In this document: one piece after another, positions 48,711 through 62,000 of the stretch
Position numbering within the stretch: the stretch's first letter is position 1
Layout: every line of letters begins with the position of its first letter
Source: Drosophila pseudoobscura
Taxonomy: Eukaryota; Arthropoda; Insecta; Diptera; Drosophilidae
NCBI RefSeq assembly: GCF_009870125.1
Contig: NC_046681.1
Coordinates: forward strand, 25,442,001-25,506,000
Direction of reading: 5' to 3'
DNA: 64,000 nucleotides
Translations under genes and position numbers: made by a program
The notes under the pieces: model-generated
Seen by the model: the letters and a program-made list of their open reading frames with translations, nothing else
The model's database searches: none
Told to the model about the DNA's origin: nothing

Positions 48711-49494
48711 ATGCACATACGACTGCATTTAGTGCGCTTCATGTACATAAATTTAATACTAAGGTAAGAAAGCGGTAGACCAAAGAAAATAAAAGATCGT
48801 TCCTCTAATTCGAGTTCCTGTTTCCGATTGCAGCTGCTGTTTCTGGCTATACGACAATGTGGCTGCAGCAGATGCGGACACAAAGAGCGGTGGTGGTGGT
48901 GGTGGGGTAGCAGATGCAGATGCAGCCACAGCTGCGGCAGCGGAACAAGCCAGCGCCCAGCACCGACATCAGCCCGAGGCGCCACCAAAGCCAGCCACAG
49001 TGACGCCGGAGCCCCCACCCGACAGAACACTGAAAAAGGTGGCTGCCACAACCGCCGATACACATCCAGCGGCGGCAGATGGGGAGCCCCTAGTGGAGTC
49101 CGATTATGGCAATCAGCCAAGAACTAGTGAAAACCCGAAAAAAGCAAAGGGGGTGGCGGCGGCGACCACCTCTGGCAGAGACACGTCAGTGCATGGTGGC
49201 AAAGTCTTGGAGGCGGCATCAGCGCCGCCGCATAGTGTAAATAGCCATAGTGAATATGTTAGTGCGGTTCCCGCTAGTGAATTGAATTTAGCTGCTAATG
49301 AAAGGCACGAGCTACCTAGTGAAGCGGCAGCCCAAGTGCCAAATAATCAATTAAATAATAATAATTATAATAATATTAATGCTGGAAATCCGCATAGTGT
49401 TAGTGAGTCTGAACAGTTAGAGCCACCAAAGGAAAAGCAGCAGCAGCAACAGCGGCAGAAGCAGACACAGAAACAGCAGGGGAGAGAGAGGTAA
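48711..49494 (+). CDS. Unidentified gene, signal-peptide-like start, 5' coding part
   Basis: Exon 48711-48763 (MHIRLHLVRFMYINLIL plus two bases; an in-frame Met at 48741 is an alternative start), intron 48764-48833 (donor AAG|GTAAGA, acceptor CCGATTGCAG), exon from 48834. No Met occurs in the long second exon, so the upstream exon is needed. The N-terminus, basic then hydrophobic (NLILSCCFWLY), followed by NVAAADA, looks like a signal peptide. After it comes low-complexity Ala/Gly/Pro/Asn sequence ending in a Gln/Lys-rich tail, 236 residues in all to a strong donor AG|GTAAGT at 49491. Translation past the donor stops at once (TAA 49492-49494), so it either splices to a distant exon or ends as a 237-aa protein. 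No family is recognised; probably a secreted or membrane protein, by inference. Confidence 0.6.
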
Positions 49495-51840
49495 GTGCCT
49501 ATTGATTTGTGCATATTTAAGTGCAATCGACATTCGGTGTGCATATGTGTGTGTGCGTTTGCAATTGATAAGCTCTGACCCACTGACGTGTGCTCGCTCT
49601 GTGTGGGAAGGTATTCCACCACCTCCACCCCCTGTGGCGTAATCATGCTAGTTATCAATTTAAAAGTAATTTCCCAATTGACGTGACATATTTGCTTGAA
49701 TTTGAACGTGAGAAATGCCCAAAGAGAGCCCGTGACGCGTCAGAGAGTGAGAGTTTGCGAGTGAGCGAAGCGGAAGGCTAGCAAAAGGATAGGCTGAAAA
49801 GCAACAGAGTGACAGAGAGAGAGTGAGTTGCTTGAACTTGAACGGATGGAAGTGCAAGGAGGAGAACACAAAGAGAGAGAGAGAAAGAGAGGCAAGTACT
49901 GTTTAAACGATGCAGCTGATGTTTGCCACCAAAGTGTAACAAGCGAAATTTGAGAATTTTCAAGATTGTGTAATTGATATCTGATATGCCTGATGCTACA
50001 ATTTTGATGCAATCACAATTAAACCAAAAATTGCACCTAAAAATAAATACATAGAACATTCCAGAACCGGAATCGTACTTAATTTTGAGACACCCCCTGA
50101 CACGTGTACTGCCAAGCAGCTGCTGCCCTGTTTAGCCAGTACTCGAGAGAACAAGCAAACAAGATTAACTGCATTTCTGAGCTATCTCTTTGCTATCTCT
50201 CTCACTCTCCCGTGACGAAGCCAGCCCCCCACGCCGCATGAACGACTGGCGATTAAATCGCCATTCATTTCCGATGTAAGCGGGTTCAGCGTGTGTGCTA
50301 CAAAACATACCATTGGCCTTCATCGACGAGTACTAGTAAGTACTACTATGCCAGCGCTTATCAGTTCTGAAAGCTATTTCGTTGCCATAGGGGCCGCCGG
50401 CGCTTATCGGCCTTTTTTGTTATTGTTGTCACGTCTCGGAGCTACGCGCACGATCGTGCCCACATCCGAGTTCGTTCACATGCTGCAACTCGTCAAAAGT
50501 GGAAGATCAATTGGTTTGTGCCTTTCACTCACTCGCAAGGTCAATATTGGCACTGTTTTTGCCTTTGTTTTCTAAAAATATACACTGTCCAATATTATAA
50601 TTATCGATACCCACGATTGTTGTTGCTCAGCGCTCATCGAGTTTCATTTTCGTTTCGAAAACACTCAGACCAGGCCAGGCCAGGCCTTTCGCCTTTCACA
50701 AAGTTCTACTCGTACGAGTATTTACAAATTTGCACGCGACGCACTCCAACCTCACGGGGAAATGCTCGGGAAACTGTTGCTAATTGCGATCTGTTGTTGT
50801 TGTTAACCGCCCAGCGTGGTATTACCCTGTAGATTATAGGGTATATTTTCGTATAGTATAACATCCGCATGCGTGTTTTGTTGTAAACATTTTCATTGAT
50901 AGAGTTCCCCCCAGGCATGCCTGCCTGCCTAAGCTCTTGTTATTGATTAATTTCAGTGGATTGTTTGTTATGATTGTGGGGTTTATTTATGGACGGGCTG
51001 ACAGGTGCCAGGCGCCATCTAAGTGAGTTCTCGAATTTCTAGTGGGTATAGTACAGCATTTTAGGCCTGATCTTGACATTGAAAGGTGCTAAATGATCGC
51101 TGAAAAGTGTTAAGAGACCGAACCCCTTCCACATGCTCTAAATGGATACTTTTTTGCTCAGAATCCGCAATGCGATATGTCCTCTAGTCTAGTCTACTGG
51201 AAACCCTCAGCTATCTTATCTCTAGGCGAGGTTCTTGTTTCCCATAATGAGAACAGTTTTTGCTTAATTTTTCTGTCTCATCATTTGCTTTGTAAACATG
51301 ATCTTGACATTGGAAACGGTGGTGGATTGACTGTGTTTTTGGGGCCAGAAATTACTCTACACCCCCGAACGAGTACGAGCATGCATGATATTTTATGGGT
51401 AGCCCTAAGCAAATGAGGATTTAGCATTTAAAAGACGACGTGTGGTAAAATATCCTAAATAATAATTCATGTGTGTCGTAACCGCGGGGCATACATATAC
51501 ATACATGTATATGTATGTATGTATGACTTATATACCCTGTCTCTGGACATGATCTGACTGCTGCTGCAACGGCATCCAATAGCAATTCCATTCCATTGCA
51601 TTCGCAGCTTAGTAGCTGCTGCGATGGCGGTGGTGGGACACCCACGCGATGTCTTGTCACAATGCCTTTTGCCGGTAATTTGCTTTACAGTTTTTCAATT
51701 TATTTTCCCCCTTCCTTCGATCGCTTTTTTCTCTCTTTCTCTCTCTCTCCCTGTCTCTTGCTCTGCGTGGCTCCTCTCTGGGCTCCCTCTCTTTGTGTGG
51801 AACGGCAAATGCGCGTACTTTCTAAATGCCTCCTTCTCCG

Positions 51841-51864
51841 GTCCGGTCCGTCCGTCCGTCCGTC
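51841..51864. repeat. GTCC tetranucleotide array
   Basis: About five GTCC/GTCCG units in tandem, preceded by a CT-rich microsatellite (about 51729-51770). No coding context. Confidence 0.6.
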
Positions 51865-53098
51865 ATTCAGTCAGTTAGCCGGCAGACTGTCTGCCTGGGC
51901 CTATCTATTGGTGGCCGGCCATTTCATTCATCCCAAAAACCGACCAACAAAAAAGAAGGCATTAATGAAAGCTAACTTCAACGGGCCGATGATGGCTATA
52001 CACTTGCAACAAGGGGTATTATGGATAGGATACTTTCCGCCATACGAGCCCCATACGGTCCCCAGAATCCGAAAACAAAATAAAAAGATAGGAAGTTCAA
52101 GTGCTCTGTTCATGCAGGAAACGCTAATCTTGGTTAAGAAAAGTACCTTTTCGGTGATCTACAGAACCCCCGGAAAGGGTATCCATTAGAAATGAAATAA
52201 ACCAAGTTTTAACGATTCAAAGGCGCTGTGGGTGCCCCCCCATCGAATGGCAACGCTAGAAAAAACGCTAAACGCCAACGCCAGCAATCGTTTGGGGAGG
52301 GGGAGATCCTTTAAAGGCTTTCGAGAGCATCGCTCGATATCGGTTTTCGGCTGAGTTCGATTCGGTTTTTGGTTTGGTTTCGATGTTTGCTTATCGCACG
52401 GGAGTAAAAGTGTTAAATGGCAGCGAATCAGAGTTTTTGGATTCGATTCGATGTCATGTTTGTGTCTCCCGTCTGTCTGGGCTCCCCCTCCGAAAATGGC
52501 TTTATCAGTATGAAATTTACTTTCATTTTTTTGCATTTTCCTTTTCCCCCGAAACGATTTTCCCAGCCCGAAAAAAAAAGCAGCCCCTCTCTTGACAGAC
52601 TAGACATAAATAAATTTTCTTAACGCAGTAGACAGAATCAAAATCCATTTCGCGCGAGAGAGGAGCCTTCCAGACATACACACATACCATAGAGATACCC
52701 CCATACCATATGTGTGTGTGTCTTGGCAGGTGATTGGGGGACGCTAGCGAATCTTTCTTTTCGTACGGCTCACTCGTACTTTCACTTTCGATGTAAAGGA
52801 CTCTCTAAAAAGATTTTACAGTTTAGGCTTTCAAATGCATCATGATCTTGTTTAGGTGTAAGTGTAATCAAACTTGGCAAAAAGCCATTATCATGTATGC
52901 CGATCCTCAATGGACATGCCCATAAAATGGCCACAGATCTCGCGGTGATCCAACCAATTGACGCTTATGCAAATCTCCTCCACAATCGCCAAGAAAAATG
53001 CTTGTTCGCCTGTCAATGATCGCTCAACGAGATCTGATGGAGTCACTCTCCAGTCTGCAGTCTCCAGTCCCCAGTCTCTCCTCCCATAATGATCTTAT

Positions 53099-53117
53099 CC
53101 CCTCCCCTCCCCTCCCC
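53099..53117 (-). other. Perfect C4T array, minus-strand G4 motif
   Basis: Four CCCC blocks with single T spacers; the minus strand is four GGGG blocks with single A spacers, an optimal short-loop G-quadruplex motif. Confidence 0.55.
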
Positions 53118-53220
53118 AAAACAGCGGATCGGTGGAGCGCAGGAGCTGTGCAGCGGAGCCTCACCTCAAATGTCCAGATACTTAATTGATTGTGAGCGTG
53201 CGCCCATTGACTTTCGTCAA

Positions 53221-53285
53221 TCAATTTTGATCGCTGATTGTTGATCACGTTGATCGTTGATTGTCTATCGTTGATCGGTCGATTA
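53221..53285. repeat. Degenerate GTTGATCG repeat cluster
   Basis: Five TTGAT(C/T) units in about 60 bp, most preceded by G and separated by 4-10 bp, plus one outside at about 53185. It could be a decayed minisatellite or a homotypic transcription-factor site cluster (ATCAA on the minus strand). Confidence 0.4.
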
Positions 53286-56200
53286 CTGGATCTCTTGCGA
53301 ATCTCGTCTAACAGCATTGATTAACCCCACACTGTTCGTACGCCTTCACTTCTGTCTTTTGTCTTCTGTCTTTTGTTTTGTTTTTAATTTTGTTGCAAGG
53401 CATTCGCATTCCTCTCGCATTTTTCTCATTTTTTTCCCCTGATTCATTTAGCAGCAGACACGAGTCGTAGGCGCCTCTCTAATGAAAATGAAAATGAAAA
53501 TAAATATAAAACTCTCTGGAATTGAGAGAGACAAAAAACAACAACACAAAAGAAGCCGGTTATATTTTGTTGCTCTTTTTTTGTTTTTGTTTTTGCATCG
53601 GTTTTTGCCGTTGCATTTGCCGGCATTTTTTCCTCTCATGTTTTGTTGTTTCTGTTGTTGTTGTCTCTTTTTTTCTCCTTTGCATTTGTTATTTGTTAAT
53701 GATTATCTGGCGAAAATGCCACGGAGATATAGAAAATGAGAAAGAGAGACGTAGACAGAGACAGAGACAGAGACATGGACGTGTAGACGTTTTGGCATCG
53801 TGCGGAGTGAAAAATGTTTTACCTCCGCGTAGGTGTCAGGAGGGAAGGGAGGCAGTGACGGGGGAAGGCAGCTGCTGCCGCTGCCGCTGCCTGCAGACTG
53901 TTTGAGTTATTATACATTTCTGTTTGTTTGTTTGTTGTTGTTGTTGTTTTTTTGTTGTTGTGTTTTTTTTTCTGCTGTTAAACAAATTAATATGAAACTT
54001 TTCAGTGGAAAAACTTTACTTCACTTGGGGGGTTTTTATTGCCTTTGGCTGGGCAGGTAACGGAATGGGTTTTCGGGGTGAAATTGGGGGCAAATATAAT
54101 TGAAATGCAGTGGATACTTAAGTTAACAGTTACCATTGATAGCGGTTAAGAATTGTTAATTAAATAAGTGCAATTAATTATGAAATCCACTAGGCCTTAT
54201 AGGCTGTTTTCAATGTGGAAATCTGTTTTGAAGTGCCATAGATAGCCCCAGCTCTCAACTGCACCTACGATTTATTCTTGGGAGGCCCAAAGGATAACAA
54301 AATAAATGCAATGTGTGGATCGCTCCTCTTTTTCGTCAAGAATTAATTTAATTTGCATTAATAGCACAAAACAAAACGAAAACCCATATCCGTATGTGCA
54401 TGTGTATGTGGGTGTGGGTGTGGGTGCTCGAAACAAGCGGTCTTCTTACGGCACTCATTCTTCATTCTCTCTTTCACACTCGAACTCTCATTTGTGGAAT
54501 CTTCGTTTACATTTCGGTGACGTCCAGCAGGGCTGCCTTCCTCTTCTTCCTGCATTTTTAGGTGCGTGGAGCAGCGCAGTGAGTCGCTGTTTTGTTTTTG
54601 ATTTCCATCTCTCTCTTTTTGTACCAGCTTTTTTTTATCTTCTGCAATACTTACTGTCGTATTGCATCATCCTATTGCCTTCTCTCTCTCTCTCTCAGCA
54701 ATTCCTTTCTGATCTTCCTTCTATTTCACAACCGCCCCACAATCGACTGAGATGCCTCTCTTTCGCTCTCAGGCCACGCTCTCAGCAAATACGAATTGAA
54801 AGAATAACGGCTTACACTACTGCGTAGTTTACGTCTTTGCCTATTGATTGATTGCTCTTTCTTGATTCTCTACTACAACGACTACCAATACGCTTTATTT
54901 TTACAAATCTCCGTCACAAATATTGCCTTCGTGGGTCTTCGTCTCTAACGAGCATAGTACACAAATTCATTCGAGTTCGATTCTTTTTCGATATTGAACA
55001 TTTCGAATGTAATTCTGCAGAATACATGGATTGGTGACCCTTTAAAAATGTTGTCCCATTCTTTGTTAATCAATAAATGAGAGATTGGCAAGCGTTTTAG
55101 ATGAGTTCTGGGTATGAATTATGAATTAACGACTCAAGTATCAAGCATGAAAGATCATAGATCATATGGATAATAATGTCCGTGGTTTCATTGCTTAAAT
55201 ACCACTCGAAATGTGGCACATGGTAACAGGAAAGAATTGGATGAATCTGTGCAAAAGGAGACGCTGTACATCAGGAATCCCTATTGGGGGACACTCTATA
55301 AAGAGGCTAGAGGCGAGAAAAGAGCCACAATGTTGGGATTTGTTCTATCATTGAAACTTTGCTTATCAACTATCGGAAGTCACTAGATCTACACACATAA
55401 TTCGTATGCAGAAGATCGTTTAAATCTCTTCAAAATCCCAGGCACAAGTGTGGATGTTGCTGGCTTAAAAAATCTTTTTTGGGATAATCATCCAACGACT
55501 GGAATCAGATATCACTACAATCTATTCAGATATCTTTAAGATACCACCATCAGATAACGACTTGTATCTTTATTATCCTTCGGTAGATAGCGGCCAAAGA
55601 TAAATACGTATCTTAATTATGCATCTGGCGGTTATCTCTAACACCTGCCTTTACACAAAGTTCAATTGCTTTACTTTGACCTAAACTCTGAACTGGAATC
55701 CGCCCAGCAATCTCCCAGAGAGGTGTGCGATGTGCAACTGAAACTTTCTTCCCCAACGATACTCTCGAACGGAGCCCCTCTTTGTCCCGTGTAACAGCAC
55801 CTCCACAGCCTCCACACTCCACCCACTGGGAAGGCTTTGGCAATGCCTCCGTCAACCACTTAACAACTCGTGTGTGTGCTCAATGGTGCTGCCTGCTGCT
55901 GGTGCTGCCTGATCCACACGAGTATTACTACCAGCCATGGCTCTCATTGTGTAAGCGCTTCGACTGGCTGCTTGGGGGCTTCGAAAACACTTTCGCATTA
56001 CAAGTGTTTATCTTTCAATGGCGTTTGCTGTCTCGGGCAATAGCGCAGAGGCAACAAGTGCAACTGCAACAGAGCCACAGGTACAGCTACAGCCACAGCG
56101 GCAACATCCATGCAGCGGAGGTGGAGGGGCGAAGGCGGAGGCTGTAGCTGTGGCTGCGGCTGCGGCTGTGGCAGCCATCGATGGCAGTTGGCATCGTTCA

Positions 56201-57328
56201 ATTCAATTGACACTTTTGGCCCGTTGTAACCTTTTTGCTGTTGCTGTTGCTGTTGCACGTTGCACACAAAAAGGAGTCGAAACAAATTGCCACAACATCA
56301 TCAAAAGACAAATGGCGGCTCTGTTGCATGTGCCTCTCGTATCTCCCTTTCTCAAAGCCTCTTTCTCTCACTCTCTTCAGATTAGGAGGCAAATCCGATT
56401 TTTATGGACCCTATTTGCCCCACGAGCGGTGTTGCAATCTGTCTCCCATGCCGCAACAACCCACATGTTGTCGCTGGTGCCGCCGCTGCCGCTGCTGCCG
56501 CCGCTGCTGCTGTGATTTTACGATTAACAATTTCACTTTCCGTTGCACTTGCAATTATCCTCCCGTCGAAATATTTGCCTAAGTTTATGGACTTAATTTT
56601 CCCTGTTTTCATTCGCCAGCCATCGATCGGTATCTGCTAAACCATAAACCATATTATACAGTCCTGGACTGTACCCGCCATAAACATTTTATTTATATAA
56701 AGATATTTCCTATTTCACTTTGATACCCTTTCCAAAGAGCCATTTCATTAAATATATTTTTTGATAGAAGAGAAGATTGATAGTTCTATGAATAAAGATA
56801 GGATGGACCACGAAAGGTTGGATTTTTAAAGGTTCAATCACTACTTTTATGGCATACAGATGATCGATTGGGATCGGAAATCAAAACAGAACTCCAGAAG
56901 TTGTTGTTTTAATCGTTGATACGTTTTTTGGCTATGCGAATGCCCCATAAGTGAAAGGATACATTCGTTACAAATAACAGCAACAGAGGAAGCAAAAAAG
57001 GAGGATAAAAGGGTGGCAAAGGAAAGGAAAACTGGGGTTCCAGGTCAAAGAGGAAGGAAAAACGTTGCTTCCTTTTAAAAATGTCTCATAAGCGAAAGGA
57101 AACATTCGTTTCGAATGAGAGGAACAAGCGATTCGGTATTTTGTCTGCCTGTATCTGCATTTCCAAGAGTATCAATAGCTACGACTCCAGAAGCCACCGA
57201 TTCCTTTATTGTATTTTTTTTCTGGGCCTGGCCCACGCCTTATGCTAATGGTCTGGGTCCTGGCTGAAGGCTGGCTAACAGATTTAGACATAAACCTGTC
57301 ACAAGGCAAAAGTCCAGGCCAAACCCAG

Positions 57329-57359
57329 AGACAGACAGACGGACGGACGGACGGACAGG
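57329..57359. repeat. GACA/GACG tetranucleotide array
   Basis: GACAGACAGAC followed by four GGAC units. It lies 130 bp before a (CA)n array. Confidence 0.6.
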
Positions 57360-57490
57360 CTTCCTGTGGCTGTTGCATTCATTGTGGGGGCTAAAGCCGT
57401 TTCCGACACCTTTTGCCACCCAAAATGCAGCTGTGCCCCCAAGCAAGGAACACTCACAAAAAACACATTCAACCCACAAAAAGCACAAGG

Positions 57491-57516
57491 CACACACACA
57501 CACACACACACACACA
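57491..57516. repeat. (CA)n microsatellite
   Basis: About thirteen uninterrupted CA units, the longest dinucleotide run I noted in this part of the window. Confidence 0.8.
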
Positions 57517-58946
57517 TAGACAGAAGAAAAAGATGCAAAAACCATAAGGAAAACGAGAGAAAAAAACGTGGCTTTTCTTTCTTTACCGTTGTGGGTGGGA
57601 AATATGGTGGATTTGCATTTTCCCAATTCCCAATAAAAATATAAAATATATACATTATTTTTTTCTTCTTTCTTTGGCTTTGAATCTTGGTAGTTGGCTG
57701 GCAGTTTGTCTGAATGAAATCTGTAGGAATTTACCAGACCATTTTATAGGGGCTCGGTACACCGGGCAGCCATATATCATCTGTTATGGCTTAATATATG
57801 ACACATCAAATGTGAGGTAATATAAACGGCAGACAATATCAAATGTGCGGGAATATACGAGTAGTATTCATATTTCGAGAAACTGAAAGGAACTGGTCTT
57901 ACAGGCCACTGAAAAGAGGTTTTTCCCATATCATTCGAGGGATGTTAAAATTTGTAAAGTTAACTGTGGGTTAGCGAAGGATTATGGACAGAGATTGCCC
58001 AAAAAGAGACTTGAAATTTCTTGAAAATAATGCATTTAAAGCGGTTTTTTTCTTTTGCCAAAGGAGGTGTATGCTAGAGGTAGGGATAGAGGATGGAAAT
58101 ACAAAGGTCTGTCCCGAAATATAAAAATATGTTAGACATATTTAAAGCTATTGATTGACATTTTTCCCCATTTATTTGGCTAATTTTTCGAAGAATAGAA
58201 TTAATTAATTAATTAAAACTTAATTTCTTTTAAATTTAAATTTAACTGCTAATATTCTTTAACTGCTTCTTTAAGAATCTATGCAAATTCTATCCCTGAT
58301 GGTATCCATATAAAATAAAGGATATCAAATGAGGGATATCTAGACCAAGTATCAATTTTCTAGGCAGAAAGATCCCTTGGAGGCAAATATAAACTTTTAC
58401 GGCCCCAAATGTACTGAAAACCCAATTTTTTCAGAAGTTTCAGACCCTTGCATGAATGAAAATCAATGACTGTACAAAAAAGAATTAAAATTTTTAGTTA
58501 GAAAATGTTTTTAAAATCTTTTTGAGCACCTAAATGGATTAGAAATGTGTTCTCATTTTAAAGTTAATGATATAACAACTAGTTAAATGAAATAAATGAA
58601 GAATAATAGTCACTGAATTTGCATCAAAAATATAGTAATCTTTAGTTCGAAATTCCAAAATATATTTCTAAATCCTCAACCAATCACAAACTTATTCCCC
58701 GACATCTGTCAAGCGTTAGAAATGAATAACTTCCTTACCAATTAATTGATTGATCACTGATCACACTGAAAACTCAAACAGACTTGAATTTCACTGCAGA
58801 AAACTGTTTCCCCCCCCTGAGAGGGTAGGAGGTTCTTTGATGGACGCTCCACTTGGGGCACTTTTGGGAGCAGCATTTGCATGGCTTAAGCGCTTCCAGA
58901 GCTGTTGGCTTTCCTTTCTGGTCATCAATTTGGGTTTATTTTGCAG

Positions 58947-59066
58947 ACAGCAGCAGCAGCAGCAGCAGAGCCATGGCGTTAGTTTTTCACACATGCACAA
59001 AAACACGATCCCAGAGGCAGAGCGGCGGAGAGGCATGCCACAGAGAGCGGTGCGACAAGTTTGCCG
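58947..59066 (+). CDS. Weak candidate exon (Gln-rich)
   Basis: 120 bp between acceptor TTATTTTGCAG and donor CCG|GTAAAA. It accepts the phase left by the exon ending at 49490 and leaves the same phase, and is fully open: a seven-Gln run, then SHGVSFSHMHKNTIPEAERR and a short basic tail. A Gln-rich start would continue the Gln-rich end of the preceding exon. Support is only phase and splice signals; the GTAAAA donor is mediocre. Chance is a real possibility. Confidence 0.18.
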
Positions 59067-62000
59067 GTAAAATGCAGTCGGACGCTGCAGTCGGTTCGGC
59101 AAGTGCATGCCGATGCCGATGCCGATGACGATGTCGATGTCTCTCGATTGTTGAGGTAATGCTCTCTCTCTCTCTCTCTCTGTGTGTGTCTGTCTCTCTT
59201 TGTCCACAGAGCTGGTTTTGCTCTCTTTTGTATCTGTATCTACGTCTCAGATGGCAAATATATCTGCACACACACTCGTGGGAGCCGCAATTACCTAGAG
59301 TTCGAGTCTGTAATACGTTCGTTTCAGTTCTCATTTCGATTTCCAGTGGTGCGATCGTGCGCTTCGCCTCGCTCCCTGGTTGGTGGTGGCCTCCTCCTAA
59401 CGGCGTGTGTGTGTGACCAAGGAGCCGCCTCCTTATCGATAGACCCAATAGCAAAAAGGAACAGCCGTGTCCTTGTGGCATCAAATCAACAAGCGCGAGT
59501 GTTTTTGAGTGTCTCTCATGTGTGCCTGCAGTGCACTAAAACTTTGTTTTTGCTAAATTGTAATGTAAGGTCCTTGAAGGGAAAAGCAACCAACTATGCC
59601 ACAAAAACGACAGCTGTGACCTCTGAAGGATATGTACTTTTATCGGGCCTTAAGGCAGGGCCCATCGAACTATATTTCCTCGAGTCGATTGAACAAATAC
59701 GAATAATAGCTCTTAATTGCAATTATTTCCCCGTCCATGGAACGGAATGGATGTTTTTCGTTAGCAAATATTGATTGTGGTTTTAGCGAAGTTCAGTTAA
59801 TATTTGAGGGAGAACTGGCCAACCGGATGCCACCTCCACTTCCAGCCACAGCAAAATGTGTATCTTTATATCCCATAGTTTGTCCATCAATTAAAAGCAA
59901 AAGGCAGCCGAATTGCTCACGGTTGTCGCTCCACTTTAATCACTATTTGTATCCACTTAAAGTTGTGCAAATTTTTCCTCGAAAGAAAAGTCAACAAATT
60001 GGGAGTAAATACGAGATTGGTTTTTATTTTTTGTGATTTAATAGGGGATCTTTGCGAGATTTTTGAACTGATGTTGCTTCTGTGATTGAATGGTGGAAAT
60101 TTTTAGCAATTTTCCTCTCTTGCATTCTTTGCAGTTCTAAATACCTCATAGAATATATCTTTATATATGAAATTATGATTTTGTGGTGATGTTTTATGTG
60201 CTTGAGACATTTCAATGTTAAAACGAGAATAACATAACAACAAAAAGACATTAAAAAATAATTCTGCTTTAAATACTTGGCCGCAATCCAGATGAAACAT
60301 CTATCTATAAAGTAGAGACACAGAAAACTGCATTCAGAATTCACAATACTTAATGTTTTACTCTTTTTGGGAACTATTTTTACTTTTGTTGAACTTCAAC
60401 TTATTTTTTGTGATTTTTGACAGAGAGATACGATTAATTAGACATTACGATGCCTAAATGCTTTACTAAATATATTTCCTTATGTCTGAAGCTTAGAGCA
60501 ATTAATGTTAATAAATATTTTATTTAATATTAAAAATTCCATCAAGAAAAGATTCAGTTTATCCGCATTCTACATATGTATATATCCAACAGATCTTTTC
60601 TATGAGATGAATTAATTTTGATTAAATATTTAAAATACCAGAAATAACTAAAAAAAAAAAATCAAAAAATCTAGAAAATTTTCAAGATTCTGGGAGACTA
60701 CTAGAAAAGGACCAGAAAATGCTAGTTTTTTTTTTTAATATTTTAGAAAAAGAAAAGATTGATACATTTTATTTCCTTATTCTTTAACTCTTTCTGTTTT
60801 AAATTGAATGTTCGTTACATTATATATGGAATATTTTTATTTAAAAATAAATATACGTACATATATTGGTTATTTTAATGAAATTATAGCCAGTTCCGAC
60901 TTTTTCCCAGAATCATTTAGCTACGATTTATATTGTCTTAAATCAAATTTCCAGGAAATTGCAGTCAGCAAGACGACTAATGTATGCATCAATTATATAT
61001 TTACAAATCAACTTAGTGATTTATTCGTGAAATTATGGAGAATACGCTCCAGGATTAAGACAAAAAGGATTCCAAATAGTTACTCGCAGTCATAGAAAGC
61101 CGAAGAAAATTACAAAAAGCCACAACTTTTTTCATAAATGGCAAAAGTTATGCTCTTTCTAATATTTGTGCATTTTTTCTGGAATATGTTTGTAGCGTAA
61201 TTTTTAAATAATTAGGTCAAGCTTGCTTACGAAGAATATCCTTCATCTTTATTTTTTTTAACCTATATATTTTTGAAATTTTTCTAAAATAGAGACAGAT
61301 TTCTTAAGAACAATATTTTCTAGGAATCTTGCAGATACTTAATTTGAGTTGGGGCTTTCAGATTTTGAATGCTGCTTACGTCTAGTAAGATTTCCTCAAT
61401 CGAAGCTTTGTATGTGGAGCGGTTTGCCCCCGCAAAATATTTTCACTTTTTACACACACACACCGGAACACACACACTGTGCGACGACAAAAAATATGTA
61501 AACCAATTTTCACATCGTTGTTGAAATATTTTGCATTTATTAATTTATTAAAAATGCAAGCAAAAGAAAAGCCAGAAATTCCTGACAAACTTGTAGGCAA
61601 AATTCAAGTGCCGGAACGGAACGGAACGGCCAGAGCTTCAGCTTCAGCTCCAGCTCCAGGTTAACCCAATCTGCCTTACATGGTAGTTAGATACATTGAA
61701 ACACGGTAGACGGCTGCTGCTGCTGCTTACTGCCTTACTGCCGAGGCAGACAGTTTGCATTTCAATACCCTGATCGAATGGGGGTACTATGCATTTGATG
61801 AGATGTGTGTTGGGCGGAAAGAAAAGATTCTCCGACTATGAAACAAACTTCTTCCTAGAGCAACTACTACACGAAACTTCTGCCATGCAAAATCTACTAG
61901 TAAGTGAACTTCTTCATCGGGAAATGAGACGATACTGTGCCTAGACTTATTTGTTTTTCTGTTCATCGGTTTTTGTGGAATGTATTTTCTCAGATCTTGA

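Noticed and set aside
48469..48732. 87-codon frame in the ik2-divergent spacer
   Set aside because: Lys/Ile-rich AT-derived sequence overlapping the start of the better-supported signal-peptide exon in another frame.
56018..56515. 165-codon Ala/Val-rich frame
   Set aside because: Reads through repeated GCTGTGGCTGCGG-type sequence; open in several frames on both strands, and no splice phase fits the upstream gene.
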